Below, piece after piece: positions 28,415-37,658 of a DNA stretch of 38,226 nt (its first letter is position 1; every line of letters begins with the position of its first letter). The notes under the pieces were generated by a model, which searched no databases, was not told where the DNA came from, and saw only the letters and a program-made list of their open reading frames with translations. Origin of the DNA: Pinguiococcus pyrenoidosus (Eukaryota; Sar; Pinguiophyceae; Pinguiochrysidales; Pinguiochrysidaceae). Made by a program: the position numbers and the translations under genes. The stretch spans positions 1 to 38,226 of the forward strand of contig JAAMXY010001367.1 in assembly GCA_019677205.1 (NCBI GenBank). The letters are read 5' to 3'.

Positions 28415-30256
28415 TCACCGTTCTCCGAGGGCTTTGCGCCAAATTTCTGCACTGCTCATTCCGTTCTTGCGGATGACGGTCTCGCTGGTGTCGTCTTCCT
28501 CTTGATCCTGTCCAATCGCATCGTCCCTCGAGAGGCACAACACCTCCTCGACGGTCACCGCCACAAGCAGCCGATTGTCAATGTACGCAATGCGGAGCTC
28601 GCCCTCTCCTGCGCTCTGGAAGAAAGTCGGGACCCTGGTGGGACCGAAGGGGTTGCGACCGATCGGTGCCGTGCTGTCCCAGCTGGTCGCCACTCGGCTT
28701 CCTTCGGATACCTCGTCTCCCGTCATGCACCCACTGATGAAGACCGGGTCTCCACTGAAGCCGAATAAAAGCGGCGGGGTCCATTGTGCGTCCATTCGAA
28801 AGGACCATGGCCCTGATTCGGATTGTCGCGCTGACCCGGACCGCTCCTCTGCCACGCGCAGCGACAGCTTCGCGGAGATCTCATTCAAGTCATACGCGGC
28901 ATTTGGCGCCTGGTCCCACGCTTCGGTCCTGCGATTCAGAGGCGAGATGACTCCTACAGTCCAGTTCCCTTCCAGCAGAGAGCGAAGCTGCACGTCGGCC
29001 GCCGCTTCCACCAAGTCCCTTTCTTCGAGGGCGGCTGCCCGGAAAACTCCACCAGCGCACCGCAGCTTGTCGTAGGTCTGGTCTTCCTCCGCCTGAATCT
29101 TGGAACTCCACTCGGTAAGCACATGAGCCACGGCCGCTTCCACACGGCTTTTGGTGACGAGGTCGATGCCGCGCTTGGAGCTGGCAAGCAGCAAGACCGC
29201 CCTTGCCTCGGGCAAAGACTTCACATCGCCCTCCTGCTGAGCGATGTCCAATCGAGCCGAGGCCGTAGGACTGAAGCTGCGCTCGATGTTGTAGCGTCCC
29301 ACCTTTAGTACCGTCTTCCGAAGCTCGTTGAACGCTTCCTGCTCCTTCAAGGCCACCGCCTCCGTGTTGAGCTTCAGGAAATCCGCTGCCTCACGCCCAG
29401 AGGCCAGCGCCCTGGCTCTCCGAACGACCGTCCGGTCCATACTGAACTTCTTGAGCTGAGTGTAGATCTGCTCCGCCTCGCTACGACGACCTTGCGCCTC
29501 GCGGACCGCGGCGAGCTCGATCCATGCCTCGCCTCCCCGTGTCGTGGCGTAGGTGATGAAACTCTTCACGCCTTCAATCGCCTGTGCGGCAGCGTCGTAG
29601 TCGCCTGAAGCCACGCAAAGGCGAGCCGTGACCACCGCTTCGTCAATTCTTGCCGCAGCAGCCTCCTCCGCATCCACGTCGCCAGCTGCCTCGGCGCCTT
29701 CCGTGCCCCAGGTCCCCTTGGAGGTGGCCGAGGCTCCCGAGGAGGACCGCATCTTTCGGAACTCTTCGAGAGCCTTCTTCGTAGCCTTGGCCTTCGCCTG
29801 CTTCTCCTCTGGGCTGGATTCGAAGCCTCCCACGCCCACTTTCCTGCCGCCTCCGAAGGCCTTGCTGATGTCTTTGGGCCGCTCAAAGACCCCCCACGTG
29901 GCCACCTTTGGCTTATGCTTCACCTCTTCGGCGGAGGTGTCGGCCTTATAGTTCCCCCCAACACCGGATGTCGCCAGAAGCGACGTGCTGCCGTTCTTCG
30001 CGGATTTGGGCACCAGCTGCTCGTAGCTCCGGCCGGTCTGTCGCAGAAGCTCGATCTTCTTGCGCACATCCTCCTTCCGCCGGGCCTTCCCACCCTCGCC
30101 GGTGTTGGCATTCAGCTCTGACCAAAGTCGGGTGGTCGACTGTGCAGGAGGCGCCGCCGGGCGGAACGGGCAGCAGGGACGGATGAGAAACGCGGCCAAG
30201 GTTGCGGCGATCAGGAGCCTTTCCGTGGCCCCCGGGCGCCGGGTCCAGGCCACCAT
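28415..30256 (-). CDS. Plastid-targeted TPR-like protein with fibrillin/lipocalin-like C-terminus
   Basis: Intronless, 613 aa. The ATG at 30256 is chosen because it opens into a signal peptide (LLIAATLAAFLI) ending CCP with Phe31, then a Pro/Ala/Ser transit-like region. Residues ~200-320 form helical TPR-like pairs (SGDYDAAAQAIEGVKSF, REAQGRRSEAEQIYTQLKKF). Residues ~400-590 (LLEGNWTVGVISPLNR, GPWSFRMDAQWT, then PPLLFGFSG, GELRIAYIDNRLLVAV) resemble the lipocalin-like PAP/fibrillin proteins of plastids, which bind lipids at thylakoids and plastoglobules; this assignment is moderate. An acidic tail follows (DQEEDDTSE). The open frame continues upstream of the start without ATG support and carries a Cys-rich repeat from the 12-bp tandem repeat, so it is taken as non-coding. 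Confidence 0.75.
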   Translation of the reverse strand: MVAWTRRPGATERLLIAATLAAFLIRPCCPFRPAAPPAQSTTRLWSELNANTGEGGKARRKEDVRKKIELLRQTGRSYEQLVPKSAKNGSTSLLATSGVGGNYKADTSAEEVKHKPKVATWGVFERPKDISKAFGGGRKVGVGGFESSPEEKQAKAKATKKALEEFRKMRSSSGASATSKGTWGTEGAEAAGDVDAEEAAAARIDEAVVTARLCVASGDYDAAAQAIEGVKSFITYATTRGGEAWIELAAVREAQGRRSEAEQIYTQLKKFSMDRTVVRRARALASGREAADFLKLNTEAVALKEQEAFNELRKTVLKVGRYNIERSFSPTASARLDIAQQEGDVKSLPEARAVLLLASSKRGIDLVTKSRVEAAVAHVLTEWSSKIQAEEDQTYDKLRCAGGVFRAAALEERDLVEAAADVQLRSLLEGNWTVGVISPLNRRTEAWDQAPNAAYDLNEISAKLSLRVAEERSGSARQSESGPWSFRMDAQWTPPLLFGFSGDPVFISGCMTGDEVSEGSRVATSWDSTAPIGRNPFGPTRVPTFFQSAGEGELRIAYIDNRLLVAVTVEEVLCLSRDDAIGQDQEEDDTSETVIRKNGMSSAEIWRKALGER

Positions 30257-30617
30257 CGCACCCAATGGACACTGCCAAACGTTCGCCTCACTTCCGTGCC
30301 GATCAGCAATCAAAATCTGCCGCAACGCGCGTTTTCGCTGTCCTCTGTGGCGTCGATTTCGCTGGGTGCTGACGTGACATCCGCCATGCGGGCGCAATCT
30401 CGTATTCGTTTTCGACCGATATTCGCTCAGGATTCTGGCCAGCGCATCTTTCCCCGAGCGCCGCATCTTGGCGAGTCTCACCGCTTCCTTCTCCTTCCTC
30501 CACTGATGTCCACAAGTACGTCCACAAGTATGTCCACAAGTACGTCCACAAGCAGCAGCAGCGCCTCCGATAGCGTGGGGAGGATGAATGCCCGAGAAGG
30601 CTGTTTCAGAGCGGGCA
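30257..30617. other. Intergenic region with 12-bp repeat
   Basis: 361 bp between two minus-strand genes encoding signal-bearing TPR proteins. It contains the repeat at 30508-30552 and presumably the promoter of the downstream gene. Confidence 0.4.
30508..30552. repeat. Tandem 12-bp repeat, nearly 4 copies
   Basis: Units of gtccacaagtac/gtccacaagtat follow one another with one variable base. It lies about 250 bp upstream of the plastid TPR gene start. Confidence 0.85.
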
Positions 30618-33211
30618 TCATCCGGCAAGCTGCTCCTCTTCGAAGACCCAGTCGGAGCGGAACCAGTGATTGAGAGCGATGTTCAGCTTGATCGTTGAAG
30701 CATTCGGCCCCATGTAGGCAAAGTCGGCAGGCTGCGACCAGACCTTTGCGAGCAGCATCACACACATTTCGTCAGCTGCCATGGGTGTCCAGTGATGCGT
30801 ACCAGCATACTCCCTTGTTTCTCGCCTCCTGCTGCTGCTTACCTCGTGATGATAGTAGGCTGGGAGGCAGAGAATGTCTCCGGCTTCCACGACCCCCACT
30901 TGCGGTTCGAGCGCGAGAATCTGCTTCACAAAGGCATCGTCCGTCTTGCGTAGCTCCTGATCCAGACGCAAGGACGAACCGAACAGCACGCGCCGATCGT
31001 CGACACTGGTCACCTTGAAATCGTTTGGGAAGGAGTAGCGGTACTCCGCCCGTGGCCTTGAGACATAGGACAAATCCTCGAAGGCTGCCGGGGGGAAGAG
31101 GAAGAACTCCTTTTGGCCGATGATCGGCTGCAAGAGGTTGTCGTAGTCATCGTAGTGGAGCGGAGAGACTGTCGGGACTCCCGCGATCCACACATTTGAC
31201 ACGAGGTGCTCCGAGTCGGCGATCCGGGTCATGTTGGCAATCGCCTCGGAAATGCGATTCAGGTACTGGTGCGTCGCAAGGTACTCGACGTAGAAGCCCT
31301 CCGGCAGATTCCACGGCTTGGATTCCGCCCGCGCGGTGGTCATCAGGGACAACAGGTTGAAGAAATCCCCGAGATACATCGCCTCCGAGGTCGGACGCAC
31401 CAGGATCTCGTCGTACTGCGGCAGCCCCAGCGTCTTTCCCTTCTCTGGGCCGTCGAAGCGCCGGCGAGGGCTCATGCTCACCCTGACAATATCCCCCGAA
31501 GGATCCCCACCCGGTCCTTCGCTGGCAGCCGGCAGCTGAAAATGCTCCTTGAGCAGCTCGAGTTCACCCGCGTCGCTCTCCGCCTTGGCTAGTCGGAAAA
31601 TCGTGGGCTTCCTGGGGGCCAGGCACTGCTCGTTGATGGCTGCTACCAGCTCTGAGGCAAACGGCGTTGACGACGAGACAAGCTGCACCTCGATCGGATT
31701 CGCCTTTGCTCGGAGCGCGTCCGCAAGAGTCTGCCTGTTCGCATCAGATGACCACTTCTTCCAAAGGGATCTGAAGCTATTCTGAAAGATCCGGAAACGC
31801 TGAGCAACCAGACGAACAACCCGAGCGATGCGGCCTATGGACGTCGCGAGCGTCCCTTGCGAGTCTCCTCTCAAGCTGGTGCCCATGCCTCTCGCTTCTC
31901 CCCCTTGCATTTCCGCGGCAAGATCATGCATCCTGGCTTTCCACTGGTCCGCCTCGGCAAGTTCCTTTTCGCAAAAGGCCAAGGCCTCCTTCGCGGCAAG
32001 GACGTCCTCGTCAGCGTCTTCCAAGGTCGTGACTGCCTCCCTCAGCAACTGGACGGCTTCGTCGCGCGCCGCGTCAGCAGCGCCACACGCTTGGATGGCT
32101 CCATAGTTCTTCAGTCCAAGGCCGAGCAGTAGGAGTCCCTTCCTCGCAGCCGCCCTGCCTCGCCGTTGCGCCGTTTGCCTCGACGGTCCCGGCGACTCGT
32201 CTGCGGTACTCTCCAATGCGAGGTCGTACACCGCGTGCGCCTGATCCACGTCTCCTTCAAGCTCACAGGCCTTGGCCCAATTAAGAAGGATGCGCTCTTC
32301 GACGCCGAAGAACACCTGTAGGACATTGGCCGACAGGAGATCCGAGTCCAGTGGTCGAGTCTCCTGCATTGCCCGGTAGGTCCAAGCGAAGGCGTCCGCG
32401 GCAAGCGCATGCTTGGCATGCATCACCAGCGCCTCTCCAATGATGCTAAGGTCCAAGTACTGATTGTCACTGGAAGCTATGGACATCGCTCTCGCCATCC
32501 TCTCCTGCGCCAGCTTTCTGTTGTTGCTCCTCTTCGCCGCGACCGCTGCGTCAAACCAGGTCGTCACATCGGCAGTTCCCAACTGCAAGCGCCCGTCCGC
32601 GATGGCACCTGCTTCGTTGTCCAGATTCAGCCACAGCGCCGCCCGAAGCTGTGCCGAGAGCGCATCCCTGGCAGACTCCGACTGCCTTGCGCCTTGCTCT
32701 GCGAGCGCTGCAAGACAGGCTCCAAGCTGGTCATACGCTTCTCGCCAGCGCATCTGAAAGCTCAGCAGTCTCCCCACTGCCAGGAGAGCATCGGCCTTGT
32801 CTGGCTCCAATACCAAGGCCCGAGAGTACAGGCTTTCTGCCCTTTCCACGTCGCCCAGGTAGGCCAGAAGACGCCCAGCTTGAACAAGCGCATCTTCGAA
32901 ATGAGGCCATCGCGGGGTCAGTTTAGGCGAAGGTTTCTCACTGCTTTTCTCTCTCATCTCTATGGAGATTCTCATTGCGACATACCTGTGCAATGAGGAC
33001 GTCGCGCTATGATAGCCTCATAGGCCGACAAGGCGCCCTGAATGGACCCAAAAGCCATCTTGGAAGATGCTGCTTGAAGCGCACGGTCTTCGCCCTCGCA
33101 TCCTGAGATCTCTCCGGAGCCCTTCCCAGGCGCGAACGCCTCACGCATCCTCAGTGAGACAAAGACGAACAAGAGCAGCAGCTCCCGCGCCATTCCCGGT
33201 GCAGTCTTCAT
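30618..33211 (-). CDS. TPR plus JmjC/cupin-8 2-oxoglutarate oxygenase with signal peptide, 3 exons
   Basis: Exons 33211-32986, 32893-30843 and 30743-30618 give 800 aa. A signal peptide (ELLLLFVFVSLRM) ends before AFAPGKG (Phe26), an ASAFAP-type plastid or secretory leader. Residues ~55-330 are TPR-like helices (GRLLAYLGDVERAESLYSRA, then LVLEPDKADALLAVGRLL). The C-terminal part is a JmjC/cupin-8 (FIH-like) fold: VSPLHYDDYDNLL gives the iron-binding H655-x-D657, FFLFPP follows, VEAGDILCLPAYYHHEV provides the distal His (757 or 758), and LNIALNHWF is the closing strand. Such enzymes hydroxylate protein side chains or modify RNA using Fe(II) and 2-oxoglutarate; the substrate here is unknown. Intron 2 (99 bp, GTAAGC...AAAG) has no stop in frame, but removal restores the HHEVWSQP to LNIALNHW spacing. 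Confidence 0.8.
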
Positions 33212-33719
33212 CTCTGAATCGGGAAAACGTCCAAAGATCCGTCCGCCAAGCGTCTAGTATCTTCCAAGTGGGGCAGCTGAAGAAAGTCTCGCCAGAAATC
33301 TTCGTCTGGCCGCGGTGACCAAGAGCCTCGGATCCAAGAATTCACGGTCCGTGGCCCAGACCTGTGAGCCACCTTCGCACAAAAGCGACAAAAAGCGACA
33401 AAAAGCGGCGTAAAAAGGCGGGAAGCTGATGATTTCGATTTTCGATTTTCGATTTTCGATTTTCGATTGCATTACACATTGATATCGATATCGATACTAT
33501 ATTTCATCATTCTCGAAATTGCGAGAAACTTGACGCTGTAATTATTTTTACTTACCTAGTTCTATAGATATTAGCGAGTGATCCATATCCAGTTTTGGAA
33601 AAAAAACAAATCTAGATTCTAAACCTCAAAACCATCCCGTCCGTGACAGCCGGAAGCGTCGGCCGTCCAACTGCAGCGTCAACGTCACGTCTTGGTCCGG
33701 ATCCAGAAGCGCCTGCACG
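33212..33719. promoter_or_regulatory. Divergent intergenic region rich in short A/T repeats
   Basis: 508 bp between divergent starts. It contains acaaaaagcg repeats (about 33379-33408), a 7-bp ttttcga array (33431-33468), a gatatcgatatcgata palindromic run (33481-33496) and a strongly AT-rich tail up to 33620. Presumed double promoter. Confidence 0.45.
33431..33468. repeat. 7-bp gattttc tandem repeat
   Basis: About five copies of gattttc, the first one base short. It is in intergenic DNA. It is too short and too internal to be called telomeric. Confidence 0.85.
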
Positions 33720-35223
33720 ATGAACGCGTCCCTGGTGGAGACGGTCTCTGCTCCCACGAACATCGCCGTGATCAAGTACTGGGGCAAGGCGAGCGTCGCG
33801 CTCAACACGCCCATCAACTCCAGCGTGTCTGTCACGCTGAGCCAGGACGACCTCAAGGCCGTCACCACCGTCGCGGCCAGCTCGGACTGGGCCGAGGACC
33901 GCCTGTGGCTCAATGGCGAGGAGCAGGACATCAGCAACAAGCGCCTGCAGACCTGCCTCCGCGCGCTGCGGCGCCTGGCGCGAGATCGGCTGGACGGAGA
34001 CGGCAACGTGGTCGTGCGGAAGGAAGACTGGGAGAACTACGGCGTCCGCATTGCATCCGCCAACAGCTTCCCGACCGCGGCTGGGCTGGCTTCTAGTGCC
34101 GCTGGCTATGCGGCGCTTGTGGCCGCGCTGGGGCAGCTCTTCTGCGTCGAAGAAGAGTATCCGGGTCAGCTGAGCGCCATTGCGAGGCAGGGCAGCGGCT
34201 CGGCCTGCCGCAGCCTGTACGGCGGCTTCGTGGAGTGGAGCATGGGCACCAAGAGCGATGGCTCGGACTCGCATGCCCTGGTGGTTGCTGACGCGGACCA
34301 CTGGCCGGAGCTCAAGGCGCTCATCTGCGTCGTGAGCTCGGCCAAGAAGGACACCAGCAGCACGGCGGGCATGTCCACTAGCGTCGAGACGTCCCTCCTT
34401 CTGAGCTACCGCGCGGCGGCGGTCGTGGAGCCGCGGCTGGAGAAGATCAAGGAGGCGTACCGGGCCCGCGACTTCCAGTCCTTCGGGGAGATCACCATGC
34501 AGGACTCCAACCAGTTCCACGCCACGTGCCTGGACACCTACCCGCCGATTTTCTACATGAACGACGTCAGCAAGTCCATCATCAAGATCGTGCACGCCTT
34601 CAACAGCTACCACAAGGCCGTCAAGGCTGCCTACACCTTCGATGCCGGCCCGAACGCGGTCATCTACGCGCTCGACGATGACCTGATCGACATGCTTGCA
34701 TGCCTTCTGATCTTCTATCCGACCACGGGGGCTGGATACGTATCGGACGGTGAAACGATGAAGAAGGTGAGGGCAAGCAGCCGTGCGAGTTGATGATTCG
34801 CGCCTGATCTCCACATTCATGTCGTTCACGCTGTTGCTCCACAATCACCTTGCGCAGGCCTCAGCTCGGAAATCAAAGCTGCCGAAGGACCTTGTAGCCA
34901 AGCTTGCGCGGACGGGGAGGACGCCGAAGCGTGGGGATGTCCAGAAGATTTACATCACGAAAGTAGGGGACGGCCCTCGCAGCCTGACCGGGGAGGAGAG
35001 CCTCCTGGATTCGGAAGGGCTCCCGGTAAGGGGATACAAGCCCAAGATGGCATCCGTCTCCTCAGTGGGCATTCTGTCGGACGCGGCCACCAGTCTTGGC
35101 TGCTTCTTTAGTAGCTCAGGCTTCCTGACCACGCTAGGTATCTTTGCCTGTGTTGGAGCGGGGTTCGGTGCCGCCGTCCTCACCAAGAAGCACTGGGCGG
35201 AGCTGCTCCGGAGCCGTGAGTAG
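33720..35223 (+). CDS. MVD: Diphosphomevalonate decarboxylase, with C-terminal hydrophobic tail, 2 exons
   Basis: Exons 33720-34766 and 34858-35223 give 470 aa. The enzyme makes isopentenyl diphosphate from mevalonate diphosphate with ATP, the last step of the mevalonate pathway. GHMP-kinase marks: NIAVIKYWGK near the N-terminus, NSFPTAAGLASSAAGYAAL (residues ~115-133), GSGSACRSLYGGFVEW (158-173) and FDAGPNAV with the catalytic Asp. The usual C-terminus (IYITKVGDGP...SEGLP) is followed by about 65 extra residues with a single transmembrane-like segment (FLTTLGIFACVGAGFGAAVL, ~438-457) and a basic end. A GTAAGG donor-like site lies exactly at the point of extension (35026), so an unresolved last intron is the alternative. 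There is no leader peptide. The presence of this gene argues for an alga that kept the cytosolic pathway. Confidence 0.92.
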
Positions 35224-35306
35224 GGATTGCGTGTCGTTTTCGTATTTGCCAGTGAAGGCCCGAATTCCTCGCTTGAAAGACATTACGTTGATCCGTCTGG
35301 GCTCGC

Positions 35307-37296
35307 CTACTCACCGCCCTCGCCGCCTACTTGATTCGCGCCTTCACGAGCCTTGTCGCGCAACTCACTCTCCGGGTCGTAGTCCTTGATCATCTCGTCA
35401 AGTTGCTCCTGGGTGTACTCCGGAACGCTGAACAGCTCGCCTTCCTCGTCATCCAGCGACCACAGCCAGTTCCCCCCAAACGGCAGCTCCTCATCGAGCG
35501 GATCCTGATTGTACCCCGGCAGACTTCCCCTGCCGTCTTCGTCGGCTGCCCTGGCGTTTGAGAAGGGATTGAAGGACTGCAGAATCACGCCAAGGACGTC
35601 CACATCATCTGGCAAGGTAAAGAAAGAAGAGAGCAAACGAAGACAGCGAAGCATGAGGGGCTTGCATCAAATGGCCAAGCAAGGCGCAACGTGGAAGGGG
35701 GAACTGACCATCTCTTGAAGGGTCGCCATAGCCATAGTATTGTGGATTGCCCCCCTTTCCGTTCTGAAGGAGCTCCAGATTCTCTTCGACCGCCTTCCAA
35801 TTCCTCGAGGGGACGCTCGGACTTCTCTGCCAGCTGAAGCCGTCGTTGATTCGGTACGGAGTTATCTCGCCGGGCCCGTCATAGACACCATCCCAAGCGT
35901 CGCTCTTCCCGGCCAGAACATCAATGACGTTTCTCACATACCAAGAATACAGGCGGAAGCTCCGAGTGAGACGCACGGTGTCCAGCCGTGCCTTCACCCG
36001 CATCAGTCCGATTATCAGATCTTCCATGGGTCGCCCGTCCAAGAAGTCCTCCGCGAACTTGGGAATCAGCGTCGGATCGACATCCTCCGCCTCCAGCTTC
36101 TCCAGAAAGACGCACTCCATCGGCAGGGCGGACATCAACGAGGGCTGCTCGCGGAAGGCTTGGGCCATGCTCTAAGCAGTTTCGTTTCGTTTCGTTTCGT
36201 TTCGTTTCGTTTTGATTCGTTGATTTGGGAAGGATGATTCGGGGGTTGGGTGAGCCCGAAAGCCAAGGGAGTGCAGTCGAGGGCGGATCGAGATGCGCTT
36301 ACCTGCATGGCGAGGACGGTAGTCTGCGCCCGGCTGATCGCCTTCTTCTCCGCGATGCGTAGACCAGAGCCCTCGCCGCTCAGCTCACGACGTTTCGCGG
36401 CCGTCTGCGCGTCGACGGTGTCTTTCGTGTACTTGTCTTCCCATGCCGATGTGACCGCCTTGATCACGAACCAGCTCGGCACGATTTCCGACGCAGCGGT
36501 TCCGATGAAGTTCTCCACGTCAGTGCGTCCCAGATAGTCTCCCAGGTCCGTCTGGCGGTCGAGCACATCCACATGGAAAACCGTGTTCAGACTGCCATCG
36601 GCAGCCATGACTTTCCGGCACAGCAGTCGGTATCTCTTCGCTTCCTCCTGGTCACCGCGACCCATGGCGTTGCCTTTCAGGGCAGAGATGGCGCGCGTGG
36701 CGGAAACGCTGTACAGGTGCATGTTGGCGTTGACGAAGCGCAGGAGTAAGTCGTCGTCCTCCTTGTCAACGACCTCCTGAAGCTTCTTCAAGCGCGTCTC
36801 AAAGGTCGAGTCCAGCGGGAGCCGGAACTCTGCGACGTCCGCCGCAGACGGCTCGTTCCACATAGCTTGAAAGCGCTCGGCCGGAGCCAAAGGGAACGCG
36901 ACGGGCTTGCTCGTGAGCACATCCAGCAGGTCTCGCCCCTTCCTATCCTGCCTCGACTCGCTCCCCAGCGTCGGTTTTTCCTTCGCAGAGAAAGTGGAGG
37001 CGAAATGAGGACACCTTCTCAAGACGGCAGATCTCCTCAAGTCAGATATGTACCGTCACTTCAAAGGCGCTCTGCGGGCCATCTTCCACTTTTGGTGCTT
37101 CAGCCTCGTCCATCTTCACAACCTCCGGCTTCTCCACGTCGACAGAGTTGCCTTTCTTCTTCTTTCCAAAGCCGGAACCGCCCTTCTTGCGCGCGAGGAG
37201 TGGCCTGACATGCAGTGGCCTTCGCGTGGGCACGAGAAACCCATCGACGACGCCCAAAAGCGCCAGGAGGAGCGCGCCAAGTCGGCTCAAGTTCAT
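35307..37296 (-). CDS. Plastid-targeted protein of unknown family, 4 exons
   Basis: Exons 37296-37054, 36980-36303, 36171-35709 and 35608-35307 give 561 aa. The ATG at 37296 opens into a signal peptide (LSRLGALLLALLGVVDG) followed by Phe20 and a basic Arg/Pro stretch (LVPTRRPLHVRPLLARKK), a strong complex-plastid leader. A Lys/Glu-rich linker follows. The body has a helical region (RLKKLQEVVDKEDDDLLLRF), a conserved-looking block (TDVENFIGTAASEIVPSWFV), a second block (VDPTLIPKFAEDFLDG, RSFRLYSWYVRNVIDVL) and an acidic C-terminus (YTQEQLDEMIKDYDPE). There is no membrane segment after the leader. I recognise no domain. The exon 1 donor could be ACG|GTACAT (used) or GAA|GTGACG, both in phase. 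Intron 2 holds the GTTTC repeat. The stop lies 83 bp from the convergent MVD stop. Confidence 0.78.
36179..36213. repeat. 5-bp TTCGT repeat near an intron acceptor
   Basis: About seven ttcgt units lie within the second intron of the plastid gene at 35307-37296, within ten bases of its 3' splice site. On the transcribed strand they read as purine-rich cgaaa units. Confidence 0.85.
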
Positions 37297-37658
37297 GGCG
37301 AGCACACTCTGGACCGCCAGCTGACCGCTCGGGTATCTCTCAAAACGCCGCAAACCGGCCCCCAGCAGAACCGATCCTACCAAAAGCCTTCTTTCCGCGT
37401 CACACCTTGGGCGAGCTTACTGCTAGGGTGCGCTAGCAGGATCTGTTGCAGTTGCACTGGCGTCAGCTCGGCGAACGCAGGATCGATCCTGGAGCTTCGC
37501 TGGGACAGATGCGGAGATTCCCGAGCATCGGGGAAGCATAATAAGAACAACACCACCACCATATCGAATTGGGACGAGCGCAACGAGGAACAGAAGCGAT
37601 CTGGAACATTCGCCAAACGCCTTTGCGCAAGCGACGCCAAGCAGGGCCGAGCAAGCGC
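37297..37658. promoter_or_regulatory. Divergent intergenic region at the right end
   Basis: 362 bp between divergent starts. Open frames continue on both strands but with no ATG-supported or recognisable protein. Presumed double promoter. Confidence 0.3.

Noticed and set aside
30257-30628. 124-residue upstream extension of the plastid TPR gene
   Set aside because: It would bury the signal peptide internally, starts at a non-supported codon, overlaps the 12-bp repeat and is low complexity.
33431-33468. Telomere-like repeat
   Set aside because: About five gattttc units are too few, internal and flanked by genes; the motif is not a standard algal telomere repeat.
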